Part shown: positions 5,901-13,261 of the stretch, in pieces | Layout: each line of letters opens with the position of its first letter | Position numbering within the stretch: the stretch's first letter is position 1 | DNA from: a virus | IMG/VR virus record: IMGVR_UViG_3300041402_000679 | Location: 1-45,594 of that record | Length of the DNA stretch: 45,594 bases | Strand: one strand, 5' to 3' | Notes under the pieces: generated by a model | What the model was told of the DNA's origin: nothing | Database searches by the model: none | The model's input: only the letters and a program-made list of their open reading frames with translations | Position numbers and translations under genes: made by a program

Positions 5901-6203
5901 TTAAGATTTCTTTGATAAGTTAGTGGTGCAAACGTAATCCTCTTGTGTAATCTCTGTTTGTTGCAAAATCATTTTCTCGTCAGCGGGGATTCTATGCTCG
6001 TAATAATGCAAATCTCCGTGACATCTTTTACACAAAACAATTAGGTCGTTCATTTTCTCGCTACCCAATCTTTCATAAGTTAGGTGGTGAACATCTAATT
6101 CCCACTTCCGATTGCACTCTTCGCATTTATATCCAACCTCTTTAAGTTTTCGCCACCGAACTTGTGCCCACGCTTCGCTGTTTATATATTCTGTATAATT
6201 CAT
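5901..6203 (-). CDS. HNH endonuclease
   Basis: The 100-residue protein carries a complete zinc-supported HNH motif: C27-x2-C30, LDVHH (36-40), N52, and C58-x2-C61-H62. Phage HNH proteins of this size either nick DNA in packaging or act as homing-type nucleases. Here it lies in the replication block rather than beside terminase, so its role is open. ATG overlaps the TGA of the DnaC-like gene. Confidence 0.85.
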   Translation of the reverse strand: MNYTEYINSEAWAQVRWRKLKEVGYKCEECNRKWELDVHHLTYERLGSEKMNDLIVLCKRCHGDLHYYEHRIPADEKMILQQTEITQEDYVCTTNLSKKS

Positions 6204-6919
6204 CGTTTGCTTTTGCCGCCTAATCTGAAAACATTAAAAATCCGCAACCTGTCGCCGATTCTCTCATCGAAACTACTGGCCAGGTTTTCTACGCTTTTGT
6301 TTGAGGTCACAAAGGTTGGCCGATAATGTTCCAGCCTCATATCGAGCAAGACTAAAAATGTCTTTAGGCTGAAATCAGACTCCAAGCTGCCGATACTCTT
6401 GGTCGTACCCACATCCTCAATAAAGAGCTTATCACAGTTTAAGAATGGCTGAATAATGCCCCATTCGGTCTGTATAGCTTTGGGGTTAAAGGTATCTCTT
6501 AGCCGAAGGCACAACAGCTCGTAATGTATCCTTTCAACAGTAAAGCCTTCGGTTATATATTTCTTGGCTAAAGCTGACATCGCATAGGTCTTGCCCACCC
6601 CCGCAGCACCCCAAAGTAGTATGCCCGTATCAATTTCCTTACTGAATACGGCCTGTAATGCATGTGGCAACTTGGCAATTTCAGCCTTGATATACCGCTC
6701 TGGCACTGTTTCAAGTAATAATATCTCTTGCTGCTCTGCTGGTAGCGCCTTGTACCCTATTGCACGCTGGCAGACGTGGCATAGCTTGCCAAGTAAGCCG
6801 TCGGCGGCACGAACTTTGCATATTTCGCATTTACTCGATGGTTTCACCAATATTTGAGTCTTGGGCGGCGAAATCAGTTCGCCTATTTTGACTGTGTTTT
6901 TCAGTTTTCGGGACTCCAT
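6200..6919 (-). CDS. DnaC/IstB-like AAA+ helicase loader
   Basis: Start set at 6919 (MESRKLKNTV) because GGAGTAATT precedes that ATG; the open frame extends back to a TTG at 7006. The 239-residue product has an N-terminal CxxC...CxxC zinc knuckle (C31, C34, C47, C50), Walker A GAAGVGKT (104-111), Walker B LFIEDVG (165-171), and a TSN sensor segment (205-207). It should load the host replicative helicase on phage DNA with the neighbouring replisome organiser. The first 89 bases overlap that neighbour in another frame. Confidence 0.85.
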   Translation of the reverse strand: MESRKLKNTVKIGELISPPKTQILVKPSSKCEICKVRAADGLLGKLCHVCQRAIGYKALPAEQQEILLLETVPERYIKAEIAKLPHALQAVFSKEIDTGILLWGAAGVGKTYAMSALAKKYITEGFTVERIHYELLCLRLRDTFNPKAIQTEWGIIQPFLNCDKLFIEDVGTTKSIGSLESDFSLKTFLVLLDMRLEHYRPTFVTSNKSVENLASSFDERIGDRLRIFNVFRLGGKSKR

Positions 6920-7517
6920 AATTACTCCAAGTGATAATTTTTTGCTTCCAATTCCGAACTTTTTTGCCCTTGCTATCAACCCACCCTGATTCAGTAAAAT
7001 AGTCAAAGAATGTTTTTGCGTTCAATGTGTATTTTTTTTCTTGAATGTATTTTTCAACTTCTTGAAAGGTTGGTGGTGTGAATACTTTTTTGTTTTGTTT
7101 TACTTTACTTTCTTTTGTTTTATTTGGTTGGTTCGATGGCTGAACCGTGGTTGAACCGTGGTTAAACCGTGGTTGCCGTGCCGCCGCGCTTGCAAGTCCT
7201 GCTTTACGCTGATGTTGCAAGAATCTCTTTGCCTTAGCCAACTCTTTCCGCACTCTTTTGTGTGTTAAATAGCCATTTTTCTCAGCAAACTTTTTTTGCA
7301 CAGTTTTCCAGCTTGATTCAAAATTTATATCGGTATTACATAGTTTTTCTATGCGTTTCGGGTCATTCAAAATCTTGCCGTTATTGAGATACATATAGAA
7401 AATCACACTACAATATATCCCCCGCTCCGTGCTGTTCATTAGCTGAAAGTCAGGGTCGGCAAGGAAATCCCCCGATTCCAACTGGACATACTTTATATTA
7501 CCCATTTTATCATCCAT
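6831..7517 (-). CDS. Replication organiser / DnaD- or DUF1376-like initiation protein
   Basis: The 228-residue product (start chosen at MDDKMGNIKYVQLESG) has an N-terminal winged-helix-like region with the DUF1376-type phrase FLADPDFQLMNSTERGIY. A Gln/Asn-rich linker follows, then a C-terminal segment (YFTESGWVDSKGKKVRNWKQKIITW) typical of phage replication initiators ahead of a DnaC-like gene. It probably binds the phage origin and recruits the loader. The starting ATG is uncertain among three nearby candidates. Confidence 0.75.
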   Translation of the reverse strand: MDDKMGNIKYVQLESGDFLADPDFQLMNSTERGIYCSVIFYMYLNNGKILNDPKRIEKLCNTDINFESSWKTVQKKFAEKNGYLTHKRVRKELAKAKRFLQHQRKAGLASAAARQPRFNHGSTTVQPSNQPNKTKESKVKQNKKVFTPPTFQEVEKYIQEKKYTLNAKTFFDYFTESGWVDSKGKKVRNWKQKIITWSNYGVPKTEKHSQNRRTDFAAQDSNIGETIE

Positions 7518-7666
7518 AAGAAAAAAAGCCCCTTTGGTTGGTAGCAAATACGACAGAGTCGAAATGCACCGCAGGGGCTAATTTGAGCTTAATTAGATAT
7601 TCTATCGTACTCACTACCATTTCCCCTATCATACCCCCTACCAGGCTATTGTCAAGTAAAATATGA

Positions 7667-7915
7667 TTATTTTTTCGCTTTTACTTTCTCCAGTTTTATG
7701 CCGTTCTTGAGCTGGGTTAGCTTTAGCTTGCATTTGGTGTTCTTGCGGAGCTTGAGGGCAGGGAAATACCTTTCAAATAAATCGACACAAAAGCTATACA
7801 ACTCATCGCCATCAAAATCGCCCGTTACTTTTGCCCAAGGCGGTTCTTTTGTCCAAAGGGCGTAATCCCATTTATCTCTACTCAACCACAATATCCTTGT
7901 CTTTTTCTTTGCCAT
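7667..7915 (-). CDS. Unknown 82-residue basic protein
   Basis: ATG 7915 is preceded by AGGGAG. The product MAKKKTRILWLSRDKWDYALWTKEPPW ... ends in a lysine-rich tail. The tryptophan-rich core suggests a small folded protein. Its start lies inside the end of the 47-residue gene upstream. Function unknown. The 149 bp between its stop and the replication organiser hold no supported gene. Confidence 0.65.
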   Translation of the reverse strand: MAKKKTRILWLSRDKWDYALWTKEPPWAKVTGDFDGDELYSFCVDLFERYFPALKLRKNTKCKLKLTQLKNGIKLEKVKAKK

Positions 7916-8021
7916 AATTTAACTCCCTTTTGGCTTCCCTTGCCTTTTTCAGACCTTCAGCGGTTACTTTCAATAGGTTATAGACATTTCTTGCATTGGC
8001 TTCGTATTGCTGTTTAGTCAT
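7878..8021 (-). CDS. Unknown 47-residue helical protein
   Basis: The frame MTKQQYEANARNVYNLLKVTAEGLKKAREAKREL... is strongly helical and charged. It overlaps YopX-like and 82-residue genes on either side, which suits this overlapping operon. No family is recognised; the alternative is that only the neighbouring frames are used. Confidence 0.45.
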   Translation of the reverse strand: MTKQQYEANARNVYNLLKVTAEGLKKAREAKRELNYGKEKDKDIVVE

Positions 8022-8388
8022 TGGTTTTCTCCTCGTGGATGTTGCCGATGACTTCAAGGTCTGTAAAATTCCATAGCGGTAATTGTCCTACTTTTTTAAT
8101 ACAAAATGCACCATCAAGATATTTTATTTCTGCTGTATGTAATTCATCTGAAGAATGTGTTTTATATTCAACTATATCCCCCTCATATATCTCTTTGCCG
8201 TTCTTGTCCTTGAGGCCGGTGAACTGCATAAGGATATAATTTTCAAATTCTTGGAGTTGAATTTCTGCTGTCATACTTGTCTGGTGAGTAACTACGGCTA
8301 TTTGTCCAGCAAGAGAGCCTATCCAGAAAGCTTTAACCATTCGCTTGTATTTTGTGTCCCACGCTCTAAACTTTATATCTCTGCTCAT
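8014..8388 (-). CDS. YopX-family protein
   Basis: The start at 8388 (MSRDIKFRAWDTKYKRMV) gives the typical YopX beginning, and the middle reads LMQFTGLKDKNGKEIYEGDIVEYK, the hallmark of the family, with the ending LEVIGNIHE. YopX proteins are frequent in phages and prophages of many bacteria; their function is unknown. A longer frame to 8418 adds ten residues without a better ribosome site. Confidence 0.9.
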   Translation of the reverse strand: MSRDIKFRAWDTKYKRMVKAFWIGSLAGQIAVVTHQTSMTAEIQLQEFENYILMQFTGLKDKNGKEIYEGDIVEYKTHSSDELHTAEIKYLDGAFCIKKVGQLPLWNFTDLEVIGNIHEEKTND

Positions 8389-8627
8389 TTCGGTTTCTCC
8401 TGTAGGGCTTGTAACCATTTTTTATAGCCCTTATCCCCCATTGATTCGCAAAGGGCATCTAACATAATATCACTTAGCTCGTCCCAACCAATTGATTCAT
8501 CGCTTAGGTGGTGCTTACGATATGCTACCTGTACCACATTTAATAATTTGCCGTTTTTGGCTTGGGATTGTTCAAGTTCTTCTTGCAATAAACACACTTT
8601 ATTTTGAGTGGTTACTGACGTTGGCAT
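8385..8627 (-). CDS. Unknown 80-residue protein
   Basis: Start chosen at 8627 (MPTSVTTQNKVCLLQEELEQ) with AAAGGAAAATAGAG upstream. The longer frame to 8753 runs through the neighbouring gene. The N-terminal helix is coiled-coil-like, followed by YRKHHLSDESIGWDELSDIMLDALCESMG, a segment seen in small phage proteins of unknown role. Confidence 0.65.
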   Translation of the reverse strand: MPTSVTTQNKVCLLQEELEQSQAKNGKLLNVVQVAYRKHHLSDESIGWDELSDIMLDALCESMGDKGYKKWLQALQEKPK

Positions 8628-8629
8628 CT

Positions 8630-8938
8630 CTATTTTCCTTTCTGTAGTTCTTTGCTTAATTCTTCTACAATATAAGCAGGGATACTGAATGTTACTTTTT
8701 CTTGGCCTTCGGGTATTGTTTCTGGGAAGGCGCTTAATAGTTTTTTCGCACAAGCTATCAGCTGCTTGTTCTCGGCTTGGAGCTGCTTGATTAGCTTGCT
8801 TGTATCTGCAAGCCCTTTTGCCAAAACCTTAGCCCCGCCTATTTCTATTTCTAATTCCCCCTCAAGCCGCTCGTTCTCGGCTTTCAGCCGTTCATTTTCT
8901 TCTTCCAAATCCTTAAATTCTACTGGATAGGTTCCCAT
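8630..8938 (-). CDS. Coiled-coil protein, 102 residues
   Basis: The start follows AGGAGAACGAA. Residues 8-55 are an almost continuous heptad-like helix (DLEEENERLKAENERLEGEL... LIKQLQAENKQL). The C-terminal part (TFSIPAYIVEELSKEL) is separate. Probably a dimeric helper protein; function unknown. It lies within the SSB-to-YopX accessory stretch. Confidence 0.65.
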   Translation of the reverse strand: MGTYPVEFKDLEEENERLKAENERLEGELEIEIGGAKVLAKGLADTSKLIKQLQAENKQLIACAKKLLSAFPETIPEGQEKVTFSIPAYIVEELSKELQKGK

Positions 8939-8969
8939 TTCGTTCTCCTATGCCTCTGAAAAGTGTTTG

Positions 8970-9320
8970 TTATCTAACTCCTATATCAAGGTGCTTGTTG
9001 TATGAGCGCCAAATATCCGCATTGTGCTTGGCAATGTCTATCTTTTTGTTCAGGATTTTCCATTTCATATCTGCCATTTTAGCCTTCAGCGAGACACCAT
9101 TTCTGGCAAGAACCGCCTCCGCCTTCTTTTTTCTGACAGTAACGGGCACATCGTTACTGGCAAGGCATTCAAGGGCTATATCAAATTCCTTTTCATATTC
9201 CACCTCAGTTTCTACCTTTTCCTTGCCATGAGGCCAGAGTTTTTCGCCAAGCTCCTCCTGCTTTTTTGCACACTTCTCAAGTTCGCAGGCCACTTGGAAG
9301 GGTTCTAATAGCTTGTCCAT
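8970..9320 (-). CDS. Unknown 116-residue helical protein
   Basis: AAGGAATTAGCCG precedes ATG 9320. The product is mostly helical and charged, with a conserved-looking middle (VRKKKAEAVLARNGVSLKAKM) and an ending WRSYNKHLDI. Proteins of this shape often sit beside phage single-strand-binding or recombination genes, as here. No function assigned. Confidence 0.65.
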   Translation of the reverse strand: MDKLLEPFQVACELEKCAKKQEELGEKLWPHGKEKVETEVEYEKEFDIALECLASNDVPVTVRKKKAEAVLARNGVSLKAKMADMKWKILNKKIDIAKHNADIWRSYNKHLDIGVR

Positions 9321-9331
9321 CGGCTAATTCC

Positions 9332-9859
9332 TTAAAATGGCGTGTCGGTTTCTTCTCGTGCCCGTTCTTCAGTTCTATCTTGTTGTTCTGTTATGTCTGG
9401 GTGTGGGTCTGGGATTTTTGAAGGCGGTAACGGGGCACGGCCAGTCATAACGTAATTCTTCCAATACTCAATGTCCATATTGCTTTTGACCTTAAACTGC
9501 CCGGACTGAATAGCCGCCCCAACGAGAACGAGCCTAATCTCTGCTACTGCTATGCCTTCGGCGGGTTTAGGCTGCTGTGCGGCACGTGAAGGGGCTTGTG
9601 GGGAACGCTGTGAGGTGGACTGACCACCGTATTGAGGGTTATACTTACGGAAGTAGTTGTATTCCCCTTGTTCGCCCGGTTTTACCTCGACCGTAACGCT
9701 AATAGGCGTATTTACCTGATAGCCTTGCTTTGAGCCAATTCTGCCATACCAAGACTTACCTGCCTGGTCAACGATAGTAATTTCTTGATACCTGACGTTA
9801 TACTGGCCAGATGGTTCACTTGCCTGGCCTACCAGTGTTATCGTTCCTGTGATTATCAT
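9332..9859 (-). CDS. ssb: Probable single-stranded DNA-binding protein
   Basis: The 175-residue product starts with a beta-rich OB-fold-like region (MIITGTITLVGQASEPSGQY). A Gln/Ser/Pro-rich disordered linker follows, and a second beta segment is present near residues 104-125. The tail ends acidic with ETDTPF. That ending resembles the SSB C-terminal tip (D-D-x-P-F) that binds host replication proteins. AAAGGAG precedes the start. It would protect ssDNA during replication. The fold is inferred from pattern only. Confidence 0.6.
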   Translation of the reverse strand: MIITGTITLVGQASEPSGQYNVRYQEITIVDQAGKSWYGRIGSKQGYQVNTPISVTVEVKPGEQGEYNYFRKYNPQYGGQSTSQRSPQAPSRAAQQPKPAEGIAVAEIRLVLVGAAIQSGQFKVKSNMDIEYWKNYVMTGRAPLPPSKIPDPHPDITEQQDRTEERAREETDTPF

Positions 9860-10001
9860 TGCTTTTCTCCTTTATTTCATTGAGTTTGTTTTTGTAATCG
9901 TGCATGGCTGCCTCCACTGTAGCTTTTAGCATATCTAATTGACACCAATCACATAGCTTGTCATCTGGCAGTTTTTCGCATCTTTCGCATCCGTTTTTCA
10001 T
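9816..10001 (-). CDS. 61-residue zinc-knuckle protein
   Basis: The frame begins MKNGCERCEKLPDDKLCDWCQ with CxxC...CxxC spacing, then a helical tail. It starts in the ATGA overlap with the upstream gene and its 3' end overlaps the SSB start by 44 bases in another frame. The cysteine pattern supports it being coding. Function unknown. Confidence 0.55.
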   Translation of the reverse strand: MKNGCERCEKLPDDKLCDWCQLDMLKATVEAAMHDYKNKLNEIKEKSNDNHRNDNTGRPGK

Positions 10002-10312
10002 TTTGGCTCTTCGCTTTCTGTTAATTCTCTGGCTTTTGCCAAAAGGTTTTCGTGTTCAGCAATGGAATCTTCACAACACTCATAGTCTGTTTTGTCAACA
10101 CAATGATAGCCACAAAACGAACACTCATAATGCCCTTCGTTGTCTATTTCAAGGTCTTCAAATTCATCGCAATGACGCTTAATTTCATCTCGAAGCGACT
10201 CTGCTTTTCTATACTGCATACCCCTGAGTTCTTTTTCTGTTTTGCCCTTTCTTAACCAAGGCTTTTCTACAAATACTTTCACAAACATTCGGTCTATTTT
10301 GTAGTTAATCAT
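9998..10312 (-). CDS. Unknown 104-residue protein with zinc-like cysteines
   Basis: The C-terminal half holds YECSFCGYHCVDKTDYECCEDS, a cluster of six cysteines and one histidine compatible with a zinc ribbon. The N-terminal half is basic (KPWLRKGKTEKELRGMQYRKAESL). It is tightly packed between the OB-like gene and the 61-residue gene. No named family. Confidence 0.65.
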   Translation of the reverse strand: MINYKIDRMFVKVFVEKPWLRKGKTEKELRGMQYRKAESLRDEIKRHCDEFEDLEIDNEGHYECSFCGYHCVDKTDYECCEDSIAEHENLLAKARELTESEEPK

Positions 10313-10313
10313 T

Positions 10314-10775
10314 TTATTCTCCTGTCGTTATGTATTTAACGAGTGCTTCTATTGCCGGTTTGTCGATTTCCTTGCCTGCTTTTACAAAAGAACATACAAG
10401 CCCGTGCCTTATTTTGCCTTCGATTTCCTTGTTCCACTTAGCTTCAATCGCCTCTTGCTCCTCTTCCCATTCAGCCATTGTTGTAGTAGGGAAAGTACAC
10501 TCATGGACAAGTAATTTCTTGCGGTCTTTGCCTAAGTATTCGGCTTCTTGGACTTCACATACAACAATCCTGATACTACTGGCTCGTCCCCTTATAGGAT
10601 TGTATTTCGTGCCGATATTGACATCGGCCGGCATTTCGCCTGTTGTATCCATCAAAATCACCTGTTGAAACCATACCTTGCCGACTTGAAAGTTTTTCTT
10701 AAAGGTTTTAATGGACAGTTCAAACCCACCAACTTTTTCTCCTATTGGCATTGCTAATAGTTGCTTTATAGTCAT
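10314..10775 (-). CDS. OB-fold-like protein, possible second nucleic-acid-binding protein
   Basis: The 153-residue product begins MTIKQLLAMPIGEKVGGFELSI and has alternating beta strands (VWFQQVILMDTTGEMPADV, IRIVVCEVQEAEY) like an OB-fold domain. An acidic helix (MAEWEEEQEAIEAKWNKEIEG) and an ALVKYIT ending follow. Phages often place such a protein next to recombination or replication genes. Function is inferred from the fold pattern only. Confidence 0.5.
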   Translation of the reverse strand: MTIKQLLAMPIGEKVGGFELSIKTFKKNFQVGKVWFQQVILMDTTGEMPADVNIGTKYNPIRGRASSIRIVVCEVQEAEYLGKDRKKLLVHECTFPTTTMAEWEEEQEAIEAKWNKEIEGKIRHGLVCSFVKAGKEIDKPAIEALVKYITTGE

Positions 10776-11035
10776 TTTTTGCTCCCATTATATTTATTGG
10801 TTGCTATTTTCAGTTTTTTGTTTTCAACATAATCATCGTAAGGAATAGTTTTGCCAGCGCCCTCACGGCCTATTTTAGAGGCCAACATTCGACACCAGCG
10901 ATTGTAAAGTCTGTGATATTTGTCTCTGGGCATTGCCAGCCGTCTTTTGAATTTGTCCAGCCAGCCATCCGTATCACGCCAAATAAGGTGGTGTCTTTTG
11001 TTGTACCCAAAGCTATTTTTGTCAGCTTCGTTCAT
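10772..11035 (-). CDS. Unknown 87-residue basic protein
   Basis: The protein is rich in Arg, Lys, Trp and Tyr (YNKRHHLIWRDTDGWLDKFKRRL...). ATGA-type overlaps join it to both neighbours. Its composition suggests nucleic-acid binding, but no motif is recognisable. Confidence 0.6.
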   Translation of the reverse strand: MNEADKNSFGYNKRHHLIWRDTDGWLDKFKRRLAMPRDKYHRLYNRWCRMLASKIGREGAGKTIPYDDYVENKKLKIATNKYNGSKK

Positions 11036-11478
11036 TTGGTGATTTCCCTTTTCTTTCTTTCTCTTTTTTGGATTTTCTGTAATTCTTCGATAAGCCCATC
11101 CAAATGGCTTGGGTATAGAAAAAAGACGTTCTGCTCTGGGGCATTTTGGCTTATATATAGGACCGAAGTACCCATAAACTTCTTTTTGGTTTCGTGGGGG
11201 ATTAGATACAGTGAAGATGATGAAAAGTGGTGGTCATCACAAGATACTTCAATAATTTCAGGGTGGGCCCTGATAAACAAATCCATTCTCTTCATTGCTT
11301 GGTAGCCTTTAACCTTTGAAAAGTCTACCTCTTTATATTTTCTCTTGGATGGAGTTAAATCGTTTTTCCACCCTAAATTCAAAGCGTAATACCATTTAGC
11401 TAAATGCTTTGTTAGGGCGTGCCATACTTTATGGATTGAATCTACTTCTTTCATCATTTGCTCAAATTCTTTACTCAT
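11032..11478 (-). CDS. Unknown 148-residue protein
   Basis: It begins with a helical acidic segment (MSKEFEQMMKEVDSIHKVW), has a beta-rich centre (HHFSSSSLYLIPHETKKKFMGTSVLYIS), and ends with a lysine/arginine-rich helix. A small gap of four bases separates it from the winged-helix gene. No function recognised. Confidence 0.65.
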   Translation of the reverse strand: MSKEFEQMMKEVDSIHKVWHALTKHLAKWYYALNLGWKNDLTPSKRKYKEVDFSKVKGYQAMKRMDLFIRAHPEIIEVSCDDHHFSSSSLYLIPHETKKKFMGTSVLYISQNAPEQNVFFLYPSHLDGLIEELQKIQKRERKKREITK

Positions 11479-11482
11479 TTCT

Positions 11483-11767
11483 CTATCCTCTAAAAGACAA
11501 CTCTTCCGAAAACTTTACAAGACGGTTAATCCGAACCTGCTTACCATACCCTCCTGTCTTAGTACCAATTTCAATAACAGCACCCTTATCTCTTAATTCT
11601 GTTATCCGGCCAGTTACACGGTTAATACTAATTTTCAAATAAGCTGCTATCTGTAAATCTGTGGCTTCGCCAAGAAACAACAAAGCCCGTACCACCGCCG
11701 CTTGGCTTTCGTTAAGGTCGATTCCGTGATAAGCCTCAATGCTATTTGGATGTACTTGGGTTTTCAT
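11483..11767 (-). CDS. Winged-helix DNA-binding protein
   Basis: The 94-residue product contains a clear helix-turn-helix (FLGEATDLQIAAYLKISINRVTGRITELRDKG) followed by a wing-like strand pair (AVIEIGTKTGGYGKQVRI). This matches MarR-like or replication-associated winged helices. It is the only obvious sequence-specific regulator in the leftward early block besides the ribbon-helix-helix-like gene at 13763, so it may control early transcription (inference). Confidence 0.7.
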   Translation of the reverse strand: MKTQVHPNSIEAYHGIDLNESQAAVVRALLFLGEATDLQIAAYLKISINRVTGRITELRDKGAVIEIGTKTGGYGKQVRINRLVKFSEELSFRG

Positions 11768-11991
11768 TTGGCTTTTTCTTCAAATTGTTTTCCCCGCCTG
11801 ATATTCGCAGTTGCTCTGTTGTCTCGCCAAAAATATATTTTGACTCTTGTTTTTAATGGCAAAATTACAATTTTGTGAGTCAAGCCACAATCACAGCAAC
11901 TAAAATTCATTGCTGTCCCTTTTATTTTAAGAACTCGTTTGTATAACAAAGTAATTGCTTCGCCGTTTTTGGTAGATTTATATTTTCTCAT
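11764..11991 (-). CDS. 75-residue CxxCGLxH protein
   Basis: Start set at 11991 (MRKYKSTKNGEAIT), which overlaps the upstream gene's end; a longer frame to 12111 lies inside that gene. The product has FSCCDCGLTHKIVI and later WRDNRATANIRR. This CC-DCGLTH / RDNRAT pattern recurs in small phage proteins of unknown function. Confidence 0.65.
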   Translation of the reverse strand: MRKYKSTKNGEAITLLYKRVLKIKGTAMNFSCCDCGLTHKIVILPLKTRVKIYFWRDNRATANIRRGKQFEEKAK

Positions 11992-12169
11992 TTTTTTTAG
12001 GGCTTCTATGAAATTTTTTAATACATTTTTTACAGGTAACAGGTAACAAACTTTCGTCATCTGTAGCAATATGAGTCTTTTCATAACTAAGTCCGCAAAG
12101 TGTTTTTGCATCGTTACAATTCCAAGTAGCAGACATATAATGTACCTTGTATTTCGTTTCTTTGCTCAT
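11978..12169 (-). CDS. 63-residue VTCKKC protein
   Basis: The product (KVHYMSATWNCNDAKTLCGLSYEKTHIATDDESLLPVTCKKCIKKF) matches a common phage microprotein shape: a histidine/tyrosine start, CG-type site in the middle and VTCKKC near the end, suggesting zinc binding. Function unknown. ATGA overlap upstream. Confidence 0.7.
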   Translation of the reverse strand: MSKETKYKVHYMSATWNCNDAKTLCGLSYEKTHIATDDESLLPVTCKKCIKKFHRSPKKNEKI

Positions 12170-12312
12170 TGCTTCACCTCAAACTCTCTAACCCCCCACG
12201 CCAGAGCCTCAAATATCTCTAAGTTTTTTATGCCCTGTTCTGCTTGTTGTCTTTCCTTGCCTTCAGGCATTTCGCTAACTATTTGCTTCATTTTTTCTAT
12301 TGCTTTACTCAT
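12166..12312 (-). CDS. 48-residue protein sharing a C-terminal motif with the lysin
   Basis: A short helical protein (MSKAIEKMKQIVSEMPEGKE...) ends EALAWGVREFEVKQ. The EALAWGVRE segment is also the C-terminal end of the 3D-domain lysin two genes upstream, and the underlying 26 bases are identical (12185-12210 and 12528-12553). The gene overlaps both neighbours by the ATGA pattern. Function unknown. Confidence 0.6.
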   Translation of the reverse strand: MSKAIEKMKQIVSEMPEGKERQQAEQGIKNLEIFEALAWGVREFEVKQ

Positions 12313-12512
12313 TTTTTTATATCAAGTTCTGGCATTTGGAATCTTGTCTTGTCCCATCTGGCAATAATAGTAATTGCGTCTCCATCGTTTCTAATGCGAA
12401 CACTGTCGTTTGGAATACAAATATAAAGATGATGAAATCCACCACTACACTTTGATGAAAACCCTCCAACTGAATCTGAATGTCTTGATATGGTTATTTT
12501 TTGTTTTTTCAT
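12309..12512 (-). CDS. Unknown 67-residue protein
   Basis: Begins MKKQKITISRHSDSVGGFSSK and reads as a compact beta-rich protein with a YICIPNDSVRIRNDGDAI strand pattern. It lies between the lysin and the 48-residue protein and overlaps both. No family recognised. Confidence 0.6.
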   Translation of the reverse strand: MKKQKITISRHSDSVGGFSSKCSGGFHHLYICIPNDSVRIRNDGDAITIIARWDKTRFQMPELDIKK

Positions 12513-12961
12513 TGCTCAAGCCTCATTTCTCTAACCCCCCACGCCAGAGCCTCTTCGTGTCCATCTTTACCGCCGAAGAAAACATCGAGTCTGTTGCCTT
12601 GAATTGCAGAACCTCTGTCCTCTATGACTACCATACGGCCTCCTGCGTAGCCTGGTATGGATAATCTCATCCCAAAGGGGTATTCAGGCGGGGCAGCTAC
12701 AAATCTATCGCCAGGCTCTATGATATGACCACTTGCCGTTATCCCATCCGCAAAATCGCCACAGCAACAGAAATTTTGGCAATAGGCGGTAACTGTAAAA
12801 ATCGGGGCAGGTTGTGTAGGAGGAGTTTGGGAGGGAGAACCTGCCCCTGTATCACGGCTGGCTTCGGGTGGTGAAAAGCAAACTACCGCTAAGATACCTA
12901 AGATAATTCCTGCAATCAAGGCAACGATTACATCAATAATATCAAACTTGTTTCGGGTCAT
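12509..12961 (-). CDS. Membrane-anchored 3D-domain lysin (putative peptidoglycan-degrading enzyme)
   Basis: Residues 8-28 form one transmembrane segment. A Pro/Thr/Ser linker (31-53) leads to a double-psi beta-barrel 3D domain: FTVTAYC at 55-61, DGITASG, YPFGMRLSI, VVIEDRG with D115, and RLDVFF with D126. This domain occurs in MltA-like lytic transglycosylases and Bacillus YabE/YocH-type proteins. It is the best endolysin candidate, but lies in the early block away from the holin-like genes, and a signal-anchor form suggests SAR-like export. The last residues repeat a motif found at 12166-12312. Confidence 0.75.
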   Translation of the reverse strand: MTRNKFDIIDVIVALIAGIILGILAVVCFSPPEASRDTGAGSPSQTPPTQPAPIFTVTAYCQNFCCCGDFADGITASGHIIEPGDRFVAAPPEYPFGMRLSIPGYAGGRMVVIEDRGSAIQGNRLDVFFGGKDGHEEALAWGVREMRLEQ

Positions 12962-13257
12962 AATTTTTCCCTTACTTTGACTGGTTTGGGTGGAGGTACA
13001 AGGCCAGCCTCTCTGTTCATTTGTTGAAATAACCGCCTAAGCCGCCTTCTAACGATACTATTGTCATATAAATAATAATGCGTTGTTGTTTCGTCATAGA
13101 TGCTCAGAGTCACTTTCTGCATAACCTCTGCGTCCCGTTTGAACGCATCAACTTGCACATTCAGTACTCGGTAATGAGAACTTTTCTCTAATTCCTTTGC
13201 TATCATTTCAGCATTATCGAACAGAAATTGTGCAAGACGTTTTATGTCTGTTTTCAT
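12958..13257 (-). CDS. Unknown 99-residue protein
   Basis: N-terminal helix (MKTDIKRLAQFLFDNAEMIAKEL), beta-rich centre, and a basic C-terminus (RRRLRRLFQQMNREAGLVPPPKPVKV). Stop overlaps the lysin start. It may be a regulatory or DNA-binding protein given its arginine cluster, but no motif is diagnostic. Confidence 0.6.
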   Translation of the reverse strand: MKTDIKRLAQFLFDNAEMIAKELEKSSHYRVLNVQVDAFKRDAEVMQKVTLSIYDETTTHYYLYDNSIVRRRLRRLFQQMNREAGLVPPPKPVKVREKL

Positions 13258-13261
13258 TTTC

